Assembly: GCA_014859375.1 (NCBI GenBank)
Contig: JACUUH010000018.1
Span: 1-40,400, forward strand
From: Gammaproteobacteria bacterium
GTDB taxonomy: Bacteria > Pseudomonadota > Gammaproteobacteria > Nitrosococcales > Methylophagaceae
DNA: 40,400 nt
Direction: 5' to 3'
Part shown: positions 19,087-26,681 of the stretch, piece by piece
Layout: each line of letters begins with the position of its first letter
How positions within the stretch are numbered: the stretch's first letter is position 1
Position numbers and translations under genes: made by a program
Notes under the pieces: model-generated
What the model saw: the letters and a program-made list of their open reading frames with translations, nothing else
Told to the model about the DNA's origin: nothing
Database searches by the model: none

Positions 19087-19756
19087 GAGTTAAGGTTAGA
19101 CGATAACCACGTCCACGCAATGTTTCAATAGGATTAAGCGTTTTATCAGGATCAATTTTATTACGCAGGCGTTTGATAAACACTTCAATCACATTGCTAT
19201 CTCTATCATGATCCTGCTCGTAAATATGATCGGTTAGTTCGGTTTTCGATAATACTTGCCCACTGTGCAACATTAAATAGTGCAATATGCGATATTCATA
19301 GGCTGTTAGGTCTAATGTCACATTATTATTGGTCACTTGCTGGCTTGTTGGGTTAAGTGCGATTGGTCCACAGCGTAATACAGAGCTTGACCAACCAGAA
19401 GCTCGTCGAGCTAATGCATTGATGCGTGCAGATAATTCTTCAATATGGAAAGGTTTGACCAGATAATCATCAGCACCTGACTCAAGTCCTTCCACTTTAT
19501 CTTGCCAGCGCCCACGAGCAGTCAAAATAAGAATAGGGAATTCTTTTCCGGCTTTACGTAATTTTTCAATGACTTCTATACCCGATAATTTGGGTAAGCC
19601 GAGATCGATGATCGCAACATCATAGGGATACTCTGTACCTAAAAACAATCCTTCTTCGCCATCAGATGCCGCATCAACTGTTAAATTTTGCTGTTGCAAT
19701 TGCTGTTTAATGCGTTCACGCAAATGGTTTTCATCTTCTACTAATAAAATACGCAT
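19076..19756 (-). CDS. OmpR/PhoP-family response regulator
   Basis: Two-domain DNA-binding regulator of 226 residues. The receiver domain (1-115) carries acidic pocket residues at ED8-9, phosphoacceptor Asp51 (IIDLGLP), Thr79 and Lys101 (LVKPF). The winged-helix domain (about 125-222) contains LTAYEYRILHYLM and RDSNVIEVFIKRLRNKI. It is PhoP-like. The start is taken at ATG 19756; a frame extended to 19792 would overlap the upstream PepSY-like gene and adds atypical residues. It precedes and overlaps its cognate kinase. Confidence 0.9.
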   Translation of the reverse strand: MRILLVEDENHLRERIKQQLQQQNLTVDAASDGEEGLFLGTEYPYDVAIIDLGLPKLSGIEVIEKLRKAGKEFPILILTARGRWQDKVEGLESGADDYLVKPFHIEELSARINALARRASGWSSSVLRCGPIALNPTSQQVTNNNVTLDLTAYEYRILHYLMLHSGQVLSKTELTDHIYEQDHDRDSNVIEVFIKRLRNKIDPDKTLNPIETLRGRGYRLTLTRDQ

Positions 19757-19760
19757 ACTA

Positions 19761-20054
19761 TTAAGCCGGAGGGCGACCGGAGGTAGCATCAAGACGATAA
19801 ATTTTTACAGTGCCATCATCATGTAATACTTTTATCTTAAAAACACTACCGGATTTATGTTTTTGTGTGTCGACAGATAACACTTTACCTTTAGTTTCAA
19901 TGCGTATTAGTTCGGCTGCAGACTCTTTTGTCAGTGGTAATTTGATTTCGTTAACACTATCACCTGGCTCAACATCATCAGGTAAACGTGCTGAATGCAC
20001 AGCAACTGAGCTTAACAATATAATAAAAGTAAAAAAATACCGGACAATGGACAT
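19761..20054 (-). CDS. Exported PepSY-like small protein
   Basis: A 97-residue protein with a signal peptide (about 1-20, FFTFIILLSSVAVHS) and a mature part resembling a PepSY domain: AAELIRIETKGKVLSVDTQ followed by FKIKVLHDDGTVKIYRLDATSG. The start at ATG 20054 has AAAGG upstream and fits the signal peptide. It ends four bases before the response regulator start, forming a three-gene unit with the two-component system. PepSY-like proteins beside PhoP/PhoQ-like pairs are recurrent and may modulate the sensor or be its target; that is inference. Confidence 0.8.
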   Translation of the reverse strand: MSIVRYFFTFIILLSSVAVHSARLPDDVEPGDSVNEIKLPLTKESAAELIRIETKGKVLSVDTQKHKSGSVFKIKVLHDDGTVKIYRLDATSGRPPA

Positions 20055-20105
20055 GGTTAACCTTTTTGTTTTGTGTGTATTCTTAACGGTATTATCAGAT
20101 AGCAC

Positions 20106-20146
20106 AAGACCCTTTGTATTAAATGTAAGCAATACAAAAGGGTCTT
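20106..20146. terminator. Long hairpin between cytochrome c and PepSY genes
   Basis: AAGACCCTTTGTATT (20106-20120) pairs with AATACAAAAGGGTCTT (20131-20146), leaving one bulged A, around a 10-base loop. It starts nine bases after the minus-strand cytochrome gene and probably terminates or stabilises its transcript, though the T run is short. Confidence 0.6.
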
Positions 20147-20154
20147 AGAGCATT

Positions 20155-20562
20155 TTATTTTGCTTTTTTAGGTTTTACTTCACCAATTGCACCATCAGAA
20201 CGTGCTTTCAAATAAGCGTAGAGATGGTCTCTACCTTCCATTACTTGGGTATTTGCTTTCCACGCAGGCATGCTACCAATAGTCCCGGTTTTACCTTCTG
20301 CTACAGTATGGAAAAACTGGTCTTTACTGATGACTTTTAAACTATCTGCCAAATTTGGTCCAACCATACCTTGGCCATAGGTACCGTGACAACGCGCGCA
20401 CCAGTTGCGGTATAGTTTAAAACCATTAAAACTACTTGCATCAAGCTCGTTGCCATTAGTAACCGTATACGGTTGTTCACCTGCATACGTCGGCAACGAA
20501 ATTACCCCTAAAAATAAGCTTAGAGCACCTGTTAATATGATTGATTTTTTGGTTAATTTCAT
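20155..20562 (-). CDS. Periplasmic c-type cytochrome, likely partner of a PQQ dehydrogenase
   Basis: A 135-residue monohaem cytochrome c. It has a signal peptide (1-27), the haem-binding motif Cys55-Ala-Arg-Cys58-His59, and a likely axial Met98 in GSMPAW. HLYAYLKARSDGAIGEVKP near the C-terminus is typical of small cytochromes that accept electrons from PQQ-dependent alcohol or methanol dehydrogenases (cytochrome c550/PedF and XoxG-like proteins). No dehydrogenase is encoded in the window, so the partner is inferred from the sequence type and the methylotrophic setting. The gene appears to stand alone, with its own hairpin downstream. Confidence 0.82.
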   Translation of the reverse strand: MKLTKKSIILTGALSLFLGVISLPTYAGEQPYTVTNGNELDASSFNGFKLYRNWCARCHGTYGQGMVGPNLADSLKVISKDQFFHTVAEGKTGTIGSMPAWKANTQVMEGRDHLYAYLKARSDGAIGEVKPKKAK

Positions 20563-20586
20563 TTTTACTTTCTCTCCATTGATAAA

Positions 20587-21168
20587 TTAATAGTGATGAC
20601 GATATGCTGGTGTGACGTTGACTGTTACCGGAATATATTTGCCAGGATGATGATCTGTTTGAGTGCTATATGTTTGACCTTTGTAACGATAGGTCACATG
20701 GTAGCCATCTAGCTGTTGTTCATTATGGTAACGTTGCGTCGCATGACATGATTGATCCGGTTGATAATGTTTACCAGCACGAGATGTTTGACCCAAATCT
20801 CTACCGACAGAACCACCTAATAACGTACCCGCAACCGTTAATGCTGTATTGCCTGAGCCGTTACCAAATTGATTGCCAATAACACCACCAATAATGCCGC
20901 CAGCGATGGTGCTGGTATATGAGTTTGTCCGAGAATGACGGTCATAAGAACGGTAACAGTCACGGACTGGTTCAGATACCCGAACGGTTCTGTAAATAGG
21001 CTCTACCCGAACAACCCGTGCCATTTGTTTATTATCACGATCGCTATGATTACGTTCGTAGTAATGATGATCATTATAACCACGGTCGCGGTAATCTTTA
21101 GCCAGTACCGCTGAAGAAGATAAAATTGAAACTGATGCTAAACTTGCAGTTGCCATTAAATTTTTCAT
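20587..21168 (-). CDS. Glycine-zipper 2TM-domain surface/periplasmic protein
   Basis: A 193-residue exported protein. The signal peptide is about residues 1-23 (SVSILSSSAVLA). A basic, Tyr/His-rich segment follows. The glycine-zipper domain (about 88-125, AGGIIGGVIGNQFGNGSGNTA...LLGGSVGRD) is of the Rickettsia 17-kDa antigen type. The C-terminus contains QLDGYHVTYRYKGQTYSTQTDHHPG, a sequence common after such domains. The start is set at ATG 21168 (GGAGGG upstream); the longer frame to 21408 overlaps hrpA. Probably an envelope protein; precise role unknown. Confidence 0.85.
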   Translation of the reverse strand: MKNLMATASLASVSILSSSAVLAKDYRDRGYNDHHYYERNHSDRDNKQMARVVRVEPIYRTVRVSEPVRDCYRSYDRHSRTNSYTSTIAGGIIGGVIGNQFGNGSGNTALTVAGTLLGGSVGRDLGQTSRAGKHYQPDQSCHATQRYHNEQQLDGYHVTYRYKGQTYSTQTDHHPGKYIPVTVNVTPAYRHHY

Positions 21169-21259
21169 ATCACAGCCCTCCGTTTTGTTAGCTGTTGATG
21201 CTAGGCTAACAAGGCAATACTGAATGGAAACTGAACTGAATTGAAAAACTTTTATAGCA

Positions 21260-24200
21260 TTAACATAACTGCCATTGTTTCTCGATGCGTTTGCTTGAGA
21301 TGGGATAGGCGGTTTTGAGTCCTTGTGCAAACAATGAAATGCGAAGCTCTTCAAGCATCCAACGATACTGTTCGAACTCTGTACTATGAATTTTATTAAC
21401 GTTAGCAATGTAACGCTGCCAATGCGGGGCTAATTCAATCATCCATTGTTTATCGCGGATAGGATCAGTTGCGAGCTTATCTAAACGATGTCCAATTGCC
21501 TGAAAATAAACAGGCAAACGTTTTAATGCGTAATCAGGGGTGTTATGAATGAAACCTTGATAGAGTAGATGGTTTAATTGTTCTCTAATATCGTTAACAG
21601 CATTAATCGCTGTCAGTGGTAGTCTGCCCGATAAACGTTTTGCAATTGCATGATATTCAGCCAGTGGCGTAGCAATTTGTTTGGCTAACTCAGTAGCGAT
21701 AGTGATTAAATCACTACGTTTATCGTTTAATCGTTGTTCAAATTCGGCTTTGGTGCGAAGTGGAGGCTGGTCTAATAAAAAACAGCGATCAAATGCGACC
21801 TGAATCAGATCGGTTTTGAGTTGTTGTGACGGTGTCAGACTGCTATCACTCAAGGGATCAGAAAATGGGGCCGGTGGCACATTGGTGTAATACAAACACA
21901 TTTGTTGGATGTTAGGTAAATGCTTATGCAGATAGTTAACTGAATCAGCCAGCTCCAACATAAATAATCGTCTTAAACCAACTGCTGTGGCAGTTTTTGC
22001 CTGTTTTTCCGTATCCATCAAGGTCAGATCGACCGATTGTTTTTTATCAACCAACGCTGGGTAGGCTGTCATTTCCAAGCCATTTTGAACGAGGGTTATT
22101 GACTCAGGTAATTGATCAAATGACCATGTATTTAAGCCCGACTTTTCATAATCGCTATCAGGAATTTGTCTAAAACTAGCCGCAGCTTGTTTCGCCCAAT
22201 CTTGTTTCAATTGCTTGAGATCACGACTTTCAGCTAATAATTTTCCTTGCTCATCAATCAAGCGGAAATTCATTTGTAAATAAAGTGGTAGCTCATCTTG
22301 ATTCCAATCTGAAACAGCGATCGCTACACCCGTTAATTTACGGAGTTGCTCAGATAAGGCCGGTAATAATGCACCAGAATCAGCAGACATGGCTTTTAAA
22401 CAATCGTCGGCATATTTGGGCACAGGAATAAAATGACGACGTTGTGACTTTGGCAAACTCTTAATCAACAAGATAACTTTATCGCGTAACAAACCAGGCA
22501 CCAGCCACTCATACCGTTCTGGATTAGTTTGATTTAATAACGATAATGGTATGGTCTGCGTGATGCCATCATACTGTTTACCTGGCTCAAAATGATATTC
22601 CAGCGATAAAGGCACACGGTTAACTAATAACTGGTCAGGAAAATTGTCAGCGGTGACAGTTTCAGCCTGATGTTGCATCAAATCATCACGCTTTAAAAAT
22701 AACAGTTGAGGATTGTTTTGTTCGGCTTTTTTACGCCATTTTTCAAAGCCAGCGCCATTAACAATATGAGCCGGAAGTCGTTGTTGATAGAACTCAAATA
22801 ACACGTGATCATCAACAAGTACATCACGACGACGTGCTTTTTGCTCAAGTAGCTCTATATTTTCAATGACATCCTGATTATGTTTAAAAAACGGTGCGCG
22901 ACAGAACCAATCACCTTGTACTAATGCATCACGAATAAAGATCTCGTGCGACATCTGCTGATCTATGGCACCAAAATGTACTCGCCTTCTGGCAACGATC
23001 GGTAAGCCATAGAGTGATACTTGTTCAAAGGCAACGACTTGTGCCGGTTTCTTTTCCCAATGTGGATCAAAATATTGTTTGCGAACTAAATCACCAGCAA
23101 CTGGTTCGATCCATTCTGGTTCAATTTTGGCAACAATACGGGCATATAAGCGACCGGTTTCGACCAACTCAGCAGCCATAATCCATTTGGGGCCTTTTTT
23201 ATGTAAGGCAGATCCTGGGAAAATGGCTAATTTGAGATTACGAGTGCCGGTATAGTCAGATTTATCGGTTTTAACCGCAATATTACTGAGCAAACCAGAT
23301 AACAATGCTCGATGAATTTCCTGGTAGTCAGCAGCGATTTGATTGGGTTTGAAGCCCATTTGCATGATCTGAACATGTAATTGCTGATGAATATCATGCC
23401 ATTCACGTAAACGTAAGAATGATAAAAAATTTTCTTTGCAGTATTTACGTAATTTGTTTTGGCTAAGGTGCTTTTTCTTATCGTGATAAAGATCCCATAA
23501 TTTTAAGAATGCTAAAAAGTCGGAGCGTTCATCCTGATATTTTTTATGTGCTTGATCAGCGGCTTGCTGTTTATCCATTGGCCGTTCACGTGGATCTTGA
23601 ATACTCAAGGCACTGGCAATGATCAAAACTTCTGTCACACAATGTAACGATTGTGCCGCTAAAATCATGCGCGCAATACGTGGATCGATCGGCAATGTTG
23701 CTAATTGACGACCTGTTTCGGTTAAACGTCTATTTTTATCAACAGCGCCTAATTCCTCCAATAAACGAAAACCATCGTTAATCATTTTTTGTGGAGGCGG
23801 GTTAATAAACGGGAATTTGGCCGGATCGCCTAATTTGAGCGACGCCATTTGCAATATGACTGACGCTAGATTAGTCCGTAATATTTCCGGATCGGTAAAA
23901 TCGGGGCGATTATTAAAATCATCCTGATCATAAAGTCGAATCGCGACACCTGCAGCAACACGACCACAACGACCAGAACGTTGATTAGCACTTGATTGGG
24001 ATATTTTTTCAATGGGTAAGCGTTGCACCTTATTGCGCACACTATAACGACTAATACGAGCATAGCCAGGATCAACTACATAACGGATCCCCGGAACTGT
24101 CAGTGATGTTTCAGCAACGTTTGTTGCCAAGATAATACGGCGATGCCCACCCGTTTTAAAAACTCGATTTTGCTCTGCTGCCGACTGTCTAGCAAATAGT

Positions 24201-25153
24201 GGTAAAACCTCAGTTTGTGGCGGGTGATGTTTGCGTAATGCTTCTGACACATCACGAATATCGCGTTCACCGGATAAAAACACCAACACATCGCCTTGGC
24301 CTTCACGACATAATTCATCAACAGCTTCAACGATGCCGCGAATCATATCGTAATCGCGTTGTTCTTCATCGTCACCGGCAGGAGGACGATAACGCACTTC
24401 AACGGGATAGGTTCGACCACTGACTTCGATTACTGGCGCATTGTTGAAGTGTTTGGAAAAGCGATCGGTATCAATGGTGGCGGAGGTGATAATAACTTTG
24501 AGATCAGGGCGTTTGGGCAGAAGCTGTTTTAAATAACCTAATAAGAAATCAATATTAAGGCTACGCTCATGTGCCTCATCGATGATGATAGTGTCATATT
24601 GATTTAGAAATTTATCATTTTGCGTTTCTGCTAATAAAATGCCATCCGTCATCAATTTGATATAGCTGCGATCGGCTTTAACTTGATCATGAAAACGTAC
24701 TTTATAACCAACCAAATCACCGAGTTCACTGTTAAGTTCTTCGGCAATCCGAGTGGCAACTGTTCTTGCCGCAATACGTCGTGGTTGGGTATGACCAATA
24801 AGTCCGGCAACACCACGGCCCAGTTCTAAACAGATTTTAGGAAGTTGTGTGGTTTTGCCTGAACCGGTTTCACCGCTGAGAATAATGACCTGATTGTCAT
24901 TGATTGCTTTTGCAATATCGAAACGACGATCAATAACCGGCAAATCGAGCTCAAAATTTGGCTTGGGTAGTTGCTGTTGTCGTAACTGACGGCGTTCAAC
25001 TGATTTTAGTATGTGTTCAGCAAGACTATTGAGTTGTTGAGGCGTGATCTCGTTTTGTTTACGAAGCTGTTGTAAACGACGCTGCAAAGGAAATTTATCC
25101 AGTAACATCGTAGCGTCTAGCAAGTGTTGTAGCTGATCAATTTGAGTGTTCAA
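21260..25153 (-). CDS. hrpA: ATP-dependent RNA helicase HrpA
   Basis: DEAH/RHA-type helicase of 1297 residues, the normal HrpA length. Visible motifs: Walker A GETGSGKTT (94-102), DEAH (192-195), SATID (motif III), and QRSGRCGRV (motif VI). These are followed by the HA2/winged-helix and OB regions and the long C-terminal DUF3418 extension found in HrpA but not HrpB. In E. coli HrpA processes the daa fimbrial mRNA and rescues stalled ribosomes. The gene is monocistronic in appearance, with a hairpin in the gap upstream belonging to the next gene. Confidence 0.96.
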   Translation of the reverse strand: MNTQIDQLQHLLDATMLLDKFPLQRRLQQLRKQNEITPQQLNSLAEHILKSVERRQLRQQQLPKPNFELDLPVIDRRFDIAKAINDNQVIILSGETGSGKTTQLPKICLELGRGVAGLIGHTQPRRIAARTVATRIAEELNSELGDLVGYKVRFHDQVKADRSYIKLMTDGILLAETQNDKFLNQYDTIIIDEAHERSLNIDFLLGYLKQLLPKRPDLKVIITSATIDTDRFSKHFNNAPVIEVSGRTYPVEVRYRPPAGDDEEQRDYDMIRGIVEAVDELCREGQGDVLVFLSGERDIRDVSEALRKHHPPQTEVLPLFARQSAAEQNRVFKTGGHRRIILATNVAETSLTVPGIRYVVDPGYARISRYSVRNKVQRLPIEKISQSSANQRSGRCGRVAAGVAIRLYDQDDFNNRPDFTDPEILRTNLASVILQMASLKLGDPAKFPFINPPPQKMINDGFRLLEELGAVDKNRRLTETGRQLATLPIDPRIARMILAAQSLHCVTEVLIIASALSIQDPRERPMDKQQAADQAHKKYQDERSDFLAFLKLWDLYHDKKKHLSQNKLRKYCKENFLSFLRLREWHDIHQQLHVQIMQMGFKPNQIAADYQEIHRALLSGLLSNIAVKTDKSDYTGTRNLKLAIFPGSALHKKGPKWIMAAELVETGRLYARIVAKIEPEWIEPVAGDLVRKQYFDPHWEKKPAQVVAFEQVSLYGLPIVARRRVHFGAIDQQMSHEIFIRDALVQGDWFCRAPFFKHNQDVIENIELLEQKARRRDVLVDDHVLFEFYQQRLPAHIVNGAGFEKWRKKAEQNNPQLLFLKRDDLMQHQAETVTADNFPDQLLVNRVPLSLEYHFEPGKQYDGITQTIPLSLLNQTNPERYEWLVPGLLRDKVILLIKSLPKSQRRHFIPVPKYADDCLKAMSADSGALLPALSEQLRKLTGVAIAVSDWNQDELPLYLQMNFRLIDEQGKLLAESRDLKQLKQDWAKQAAASFRQIPDSDYEKSGLNTWSFDQLPESITLVQNGLEMTAYPALVDKKQSVDLTLMDTEKQAKTATAVGLRRLFMLELADSVNYLHKHLPNIQQMCLYYTNVPPAPFSDPLSDSSLTPSQQLKTDLIQVAFDRCFLLDQPPLRTKAEFEQRLNDKRSDLITIATELAKQIATPLAEYHAIAKRLSGRLPLTAINAVNDIREQLNHLLYQGFIHNTPDYALKRLPVYFQAIGHRLDKLATDPIRDKQWMIELAPHWQRYIANVNKIHSTEFEQYRWMLEELRISLFAQGLKTAYPISSKRIEKQWQLC

Positions 25154-25179
25154 AAGTGTGGGAATATCTATAGCAAAAA

Positions 25180-25213
25180 TAATAGCCGGTTATTGTAACG
25201 TAACCGGCTAATT
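25180..25213 (-). terminator. Rho-independent terminator of the pentapeptide-repeat gene
   Basis: TAGCCGGTTA (25183-25192) and TAACCGGCTA (25201-25210) form a perfect 10-bp stem with an eight-base loop. Read on the minus strand it is followed by TTATTTTTG. It separates the pentapeptide gene from hrpA. Confidence 0.85.
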
Positions 25214-25246
25214 ATTATGAAATGTTAGAGTAGTACAGTGGTAGAT

Positions 25247-25708
25247 TTAGCAACCGTCGTTGTTAATACTGCCATCTGGCATGGTGGTATTACAGTAAGT
25301 GACACCACGTAAATTGGCATCACCCATCGTCGCACCAGTTAAGTCGGCACCAGTTAAGTCTGTAAACACCAGTTGAGCACCACTGAAGTTGACGTTTCTT
25401 AGATTAGAACCATTGAAGATCGCATAATCAAGCAGTGAAATAGACAGATCTGCGCCTTCTAAATTGGCATTATCTAACTTGGAGTGGGTAAACCAAACGC
25501 CTACTAGTTTGGCGTTACTTAAGTTTGCACCTTTGATATTTGATTCACTCATATCGGCACCACTTAAATCCAAACCACTTAAATCAGCATCACTTAAAGA
25601 ACAATGATGACATTGCTTGGTTTCTAATAAGCGATCTAAATAAATTTGATCATAGGCAAAAGCTGAGCTTGCAAATAATAGCCCTAACAGTGTGATTACT
25701 GACTTCAT
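25247..25708 (-). CDS. Exported pentapeptide-repeat protein
   Basis: A 153-residue protein with a signal peptide (1-18, LLFASSAFA). A CHHC pair (33-36) is followed by about 18 tandem A(D/N)LxX pentapeptides (38-130: DLSGADMSESNIKGANLSNA and similar), predicted to fold as a right-handed quadrilateral beta helix. The C-terminus carries two further cysteines (YCNTT...NNDGC). Such secreted repeat proteins are common and of unknown function. It lies four bases downstream of the nitroreductase gene, so the two are cotranscribed. Confidence 0.85.
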   Translation of the reverse strand: MKSVITLLGLLFASSAFAYDQIYLDRLLETKQCHHCSLSDADLSGLDLSGADMSESNIKGANLSNAKLVGVWFTHSKLDNANLEGADLSISLLDYAIFNGSNLRNVNFSGAQLVFTDLTGADLTGATMGDANLRGVTYCNTTMPDGSINNDGC

Positions 25709-25711
25709 CGA

Positions 25712-26323
25712 TTATTCTCCTGACGTAAATGGACTATGCAAAGCCCCGTTGAAAAACTGTTGAGATAATGGACGACGTTCTCGTGCTTTTAGTTCCCGTT
25801 CTAATTGCTCTTGATTTAGGCTGTCAAGTGGTGCTGGGTGTCCAATAGCAATCATCGCCCAAAGGTGTAGATCGTCAGGCAGTTCAAATGTTGTTCTGAT
25901 TTTATCAGCATCAAATCCACCCATCTGATGACTCATTAAGCCCATTGCAGTTGCTTGTAAACACATGCTGATTGATGCTGCACCGGTATCGTAGCCGACC
26001 CAGCGATTGTTTTTATCGTTATGGCTAAAGGTTGAGACAGATGCGGCAAGCACCAAAACGGATGCATTTTTTGCCCATTCCTGATTGCCTGGCACCAAAC
26101 AATCTAATGCTTTTTGCCACTGTGCTTGATCAACATGTTTATTCCAAATGATATAGCGCCATGGTGCGTCACCAAAACAAGAGGGTGCCCAACGTGCTGC
26201 TTCACATAATGCAATAACCTGTTCATTGCTCACTGCAACAGTAGGGTCATAAGCACGACCACTCCATCTTTCAGCCAATATAGTTGCAATTGCTTGTTCA
26301 GTTTCAGCTGGTTTTGCTATCAC
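25712..26323 (-). CDS. Nitroreductase-family protein
   Basis: FMN-dependent oxidoreductase fold of 203 residues. Typical features are the flavin-phosphate contact region RWSGRAYDPT (18-27), CEAARWAPSCFGDAPWRYI (about 41-59), the central DTGAASISMCLQATAMGLMSHQMGGFD, and IGHPAP near residue 173. It probably reduces nitro compounds, quinones or a related substrate with NAD(P)H; the substrate cannot be deduced. It is followed immediately by the pentapeptide gene, and is 17 bases downstream of yhbY, giving a likely three-gene unit. Confidence 0.88.
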   Translation of the reverse strand: MIAKPAETEQAIATILAERWSGRAYDPTVAVSNEQVIALCEAARWAPSCFGDAPWRYIIWNKHVDQAQWQKALDCLVPGNQEWAKNASVLVLAASVSTFSHNDKNNRWVGYDTGAASISMCLQATAMGLMSHQMGGFDADKIRTTFELPDDLHLWAMIAIGHPAPLDSLNQEQLERELKARERRPLSQQFFNGALHSPFTSGE

Positions 26324-26340
26324 AGTAGTATCCTTATCAA

Positions 26341-26634
26341 TTAACGCGGTAGTGAAATCTTTGGTTCTTTAGCTTTACGATAATAACCGCCAATATGCCC
26401 AATAATCATAACCAGATCAGAATTGGTTTTTGCGGCAATATCATTAAGCATAATGATACGATCAGAACGTTCTTGACCGCTAACACGTACCTTAATCAGT
26501 TCGTGTTGTTCTAATGCATTATCAATTTCTGTCAGCACTGTATCAGTTAAGCCTTTGTTACCAATAAGCACGACGGGCTTAATGGTGTGTGCCAAACCTT
26601 TTAAATAACGTTTTTGTTTATCATTAACTGCCAT
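26341..26634 (-). CDS. yhbY: RNA-binding CRM-domain protein YhbY
   Basis: Pre-50S ribosome-associated protein of 97 residues. The CRM fold is shown by KQKRYLKGLAHTIKPVVLIGNKGLTDTV, ALEQHELIKVRV and the C-terminal IIGHIGGYYRKAKEPKISLP; GxxG is represented by GNKG. The start at ATG 26634 fits the family. A frame to 26682 would add residues and overlap the divergent rlmKL start. The two divergent starts are 47 bases apart, so the promoters must overlap or interleave. Confidence 0.92.
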   Translation of the reverse strand: MAVNDKQKRYLKGLAHTIKPVVLIGNKGLTDTVLTEIDNALEQHELIKVRVSGQERSDRIIMLNDIAAKTNSDLVMIIGHIGGYYRKAKEPKISLPR

Positions 26635-26681
26635 GAGTGGCGTACCTGTATTAAAATGAACGATTATATCAGGATGCATCA

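Noticed and set aside
21169-21408. Long N-terminal extension of the glycine-zipper protein reaching into hrpA
   Set aside because: The internal ATG at 21168 has a good ribosome site and a signal peptide; the extension is the hrpA 3' end read in another frame.
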